Below, piece by piece: positions 62,736 to 64,000 of a stretch of DNA of 64,000 nt. The stretch's first letter is position 1. Each line of letters begins with the position of its first letter. Origin of the DNA: Providencia sp. PROV188 (GTDB lineage Bacteria > Pseudomonadota > Gammaproteobacteria > Enterobacterales > Enterobacteriaceae); NCBI RefSeq assembly GCF_027595165.1, contig NZ_CP097291.1:2604001-2668000 (forward strand). The letters run 5' to 3'. A program made the translations under genes and the position numbers. The notes beneath the pieces were generated by a model that was not told where the DNA came from, searched no databases, and saw only the letters and a program-made list of their open reading frames with translations.

Positions 62736-63095
62736 ATGATGGTGGGTAAAAGAATATCGAGGGAAATCGTAACGATAGAAAAAATGATAAAAATCTATGA
62801 AAAGGCACATCCTGCTCCTGAAGACAACCCAGAACATTACCAAATACTTTTTTCCTATGCCGTAAAACGCCTAAATAAATGCCGTTATGGTGAAGAAAAA
62901 CCAGCCTGTAAACAATGCCCTATACATTGCTACCAACCAAAGCAACGTGAACAAATGAAAATCATTATGCGTTGGGCCGGCCCTAAAATGCTATATCACC
63001 ATCCTATTTTAGCAATTCGTCATCTCATTGATGATAAAAAACCTGTCCCGGAGCTACCTAGTCGGGAACGTACTACATCCAACCTGAAAAAATGA
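62736..63095 (+). CDS. ygbA: YgbA, nitrous oxide-stimulated promoter family
   Basis: 119 residues; GAGGAG before the ATG. Four Cys in CRYGEEKPACKQCPIHCYQP (about residues 49-68) suggest a metal or iron-sulfur site. The family is under NsrR control in E. coli and is thought to help in recovery from nitric oxide damage. The strong NsrR-like dyad upstream agrees with this. Confidence 0.9.
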   Translation: MMVGKRISREIVTIEKMIKIYEKAHPAPEDNPEHYQILFSYAVKRLNKCRYGEEKPACKQCPIHCYQPKQREQMKIIMRWAGPKMLYHHPILAIRHLIDDKKPVPELPSRERTTSNLKK

Positions 63096-63987
63096 TCTTA
63101 TCAACAGAATATTTCACCACACCAATTCGGAATTACATCACTGAGAAAAACAAATTTATCGGTGTAAATGTTAAATATATTTAACGACAACTTGTTCGTT
63201 AGCCTCGTGTGTTTTTTTTCACTATCTTATTGGTTTTTTATCAGTTTTTAAACTCACTCACGTTATCTTCTCAATTTTCATCGAATCTCGATAAAATGAC
63301 TTTAGCTCTCTATCATGTTTCTATTTCCAGAAATGACGTTCATATAAAAATTAGTAACCGAACATAATTAATAATCAAAACCCATGCTTATGAAAAATAC
63401 AAAAATGATAACACTGCTCAATTAATACTAAAAATGAGATGTACATCTCAATATTTAGCTTAAAACGCATGTTTTGATAAAAAACAAAAATCAATATGAT
63501 TCAATAATTTTATCAATAATGTCATTAACAATTTTATACATTAGATAAATTTATTATTGATACTTTTAACGAATATACCCTAAATAATTTGCATCACTAT
63601 TATTTATGATAAGACACAAATAATGACTACTTACCTTTAAAAGATAAAAAAACAATGAAAAAGCGTAAAAAAACACAAAATATTAAAATCTAAAAAATAT
63701 CGAAAAACTGGAATTTAAAACCACAGTTACCGGTAACTTGTAGAATAAGTGAATAGAACACCAAATAGGTTGCTCGGAAAAACCGATTAGTTTTCCTATA
63801 AGCATCGTAAAAAGCATATTTCGAAACATTTATTAATACTTTAATTTACGATATGACATATAAAAAAACAGCTCATATAATTTCAATCATCAAGGTTATA
63901 GTGATTTTTTATATCAATAGAATTTAAAAACTTGATATTTGATTTCGACTATTACTTAAAGAGCTAATTTTAATAAAGGTGCTACTA
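63096..63987. other. Very AT-rich intergenic region with a GntR-like palindrome
   Basis: About 890 bases without a supported gene. The palindrome AGTTACCGGTAACT at 63725-63738 is the one outstanding feature and may control the gene starting at 63988. Confidence 0.5.
63725..63738. promoter_or_regulatory. GntR/IdnR-type operator
   Basis: AGTTACCGGTAACT is a perfect 14-base palindrome and contains GTTACCGGTAAC, the core of the E. coli gluconate repressor consensus ATGTTACCGGTAACAT. It lies 250 bases before the gene at the right edge. Confidence 0.5.
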
Positions 63988-64000
63988 TGAACAGTCAATT
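63988..64000 (+). CDS. Start of a gene cut by the window edge
   Basis: An ATG with AAAGGTG before it, opening MNSQ, with the frame running out of the window. Nothing more can be said; gluconate or idonate metabolism is possible if the upstream palindrome is its operator. Confidence 0.4.

Overview
The window reads as an AT-rich chromosomal segment of a Gram-negative enteric bacterium of the Morganellaceae, most likely Providencia. Support comes from MrpJ-type fimbrial regulators, an ERIC repeat, enterobacterial orthologues (DbpA, YcaD, YneE, ecotin, ZinT, YgbA) and a complete hemP-hmuRSTUV locus. Species-level placement is not possible from what I can see.

Region 1 (1-9.56 kb) is one end of an integrated lambdoid prophage, lying inverted relative to the usual lambda map. 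A gene cut by the window edge and a small lipoprotein sit in the position that rexAB holds in lambda. They are followed by a PL-like promoter with an operator dyad, a nut site (boxA plus a GNRA-like boxB hairpin), an N-type antiterminator, small early genes, a RecE-like exonuclease, RecT, SSB, an ASCH-like protein, a membrane protein, excisionase and integrase. A 558-residue membrane protein of unknown function lies on the opposite strand between int and a tmRNA (ssrA)-like 3' end with its terminator, which I read as the prophage attachment site.

Region 2 (9.6-21.1 kb) holds the Zur-controlled rpmE2-zinT pair, then a chaperone-usher fimbrial operon. An MrpJ-type regulator lies at each side. 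The operon is followed by an RcsB-like response regulator and a convergent, overlapping RcsC-like hybrid kinase.

Region 3 (22-38.4 kb) is metabolic. It opens with the folate-independent methionine synthase pair mesX-mesD behind a MetR-type site, then a periplasmic isoaspartyl peptidase. A long minus-strand operon follows that matches the E. coli yahDEFG-IJ cluster gene for gene (ankyrin protein, DUF2877, FdrA-like, DUF1116, carbamate kinase, Tat-exported amidohydrolase) with an additional NCS2-like base permease inside it, and a divergent yahB LysR gene. A second LysR gene with a nucleoside/guanine deaminase and an MFS carrier follows. I consider the yah operon the best candidate for an undescribed system: a carbamoyl-transfer pathway that breaks down an imported cyclic ureide- or base-like compound and gains ATP through carbamate kinase.

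Region 4 (38.4-64 kb) contains a PACE efflux gene with a divergent LysR, the Fur-controlled heme uptake operon, a bestrophin-like channel, a TupA-like ATP-grasp protein, ycaD, and an ERIC element fused to the end of prpR. The sigma-54 propionate operon prpBCD follows without prpE. Next come a toxin-antitoxin pair with an unusually short antitoxin, dbpA, galM, a cation diffusion facilitator, a universal stress protein, ecotin, a YdcH-like protein and an NsrR-controlled ygbA. About 890 bases of very AT-rich DNA then lead to a gene start at the right edge.
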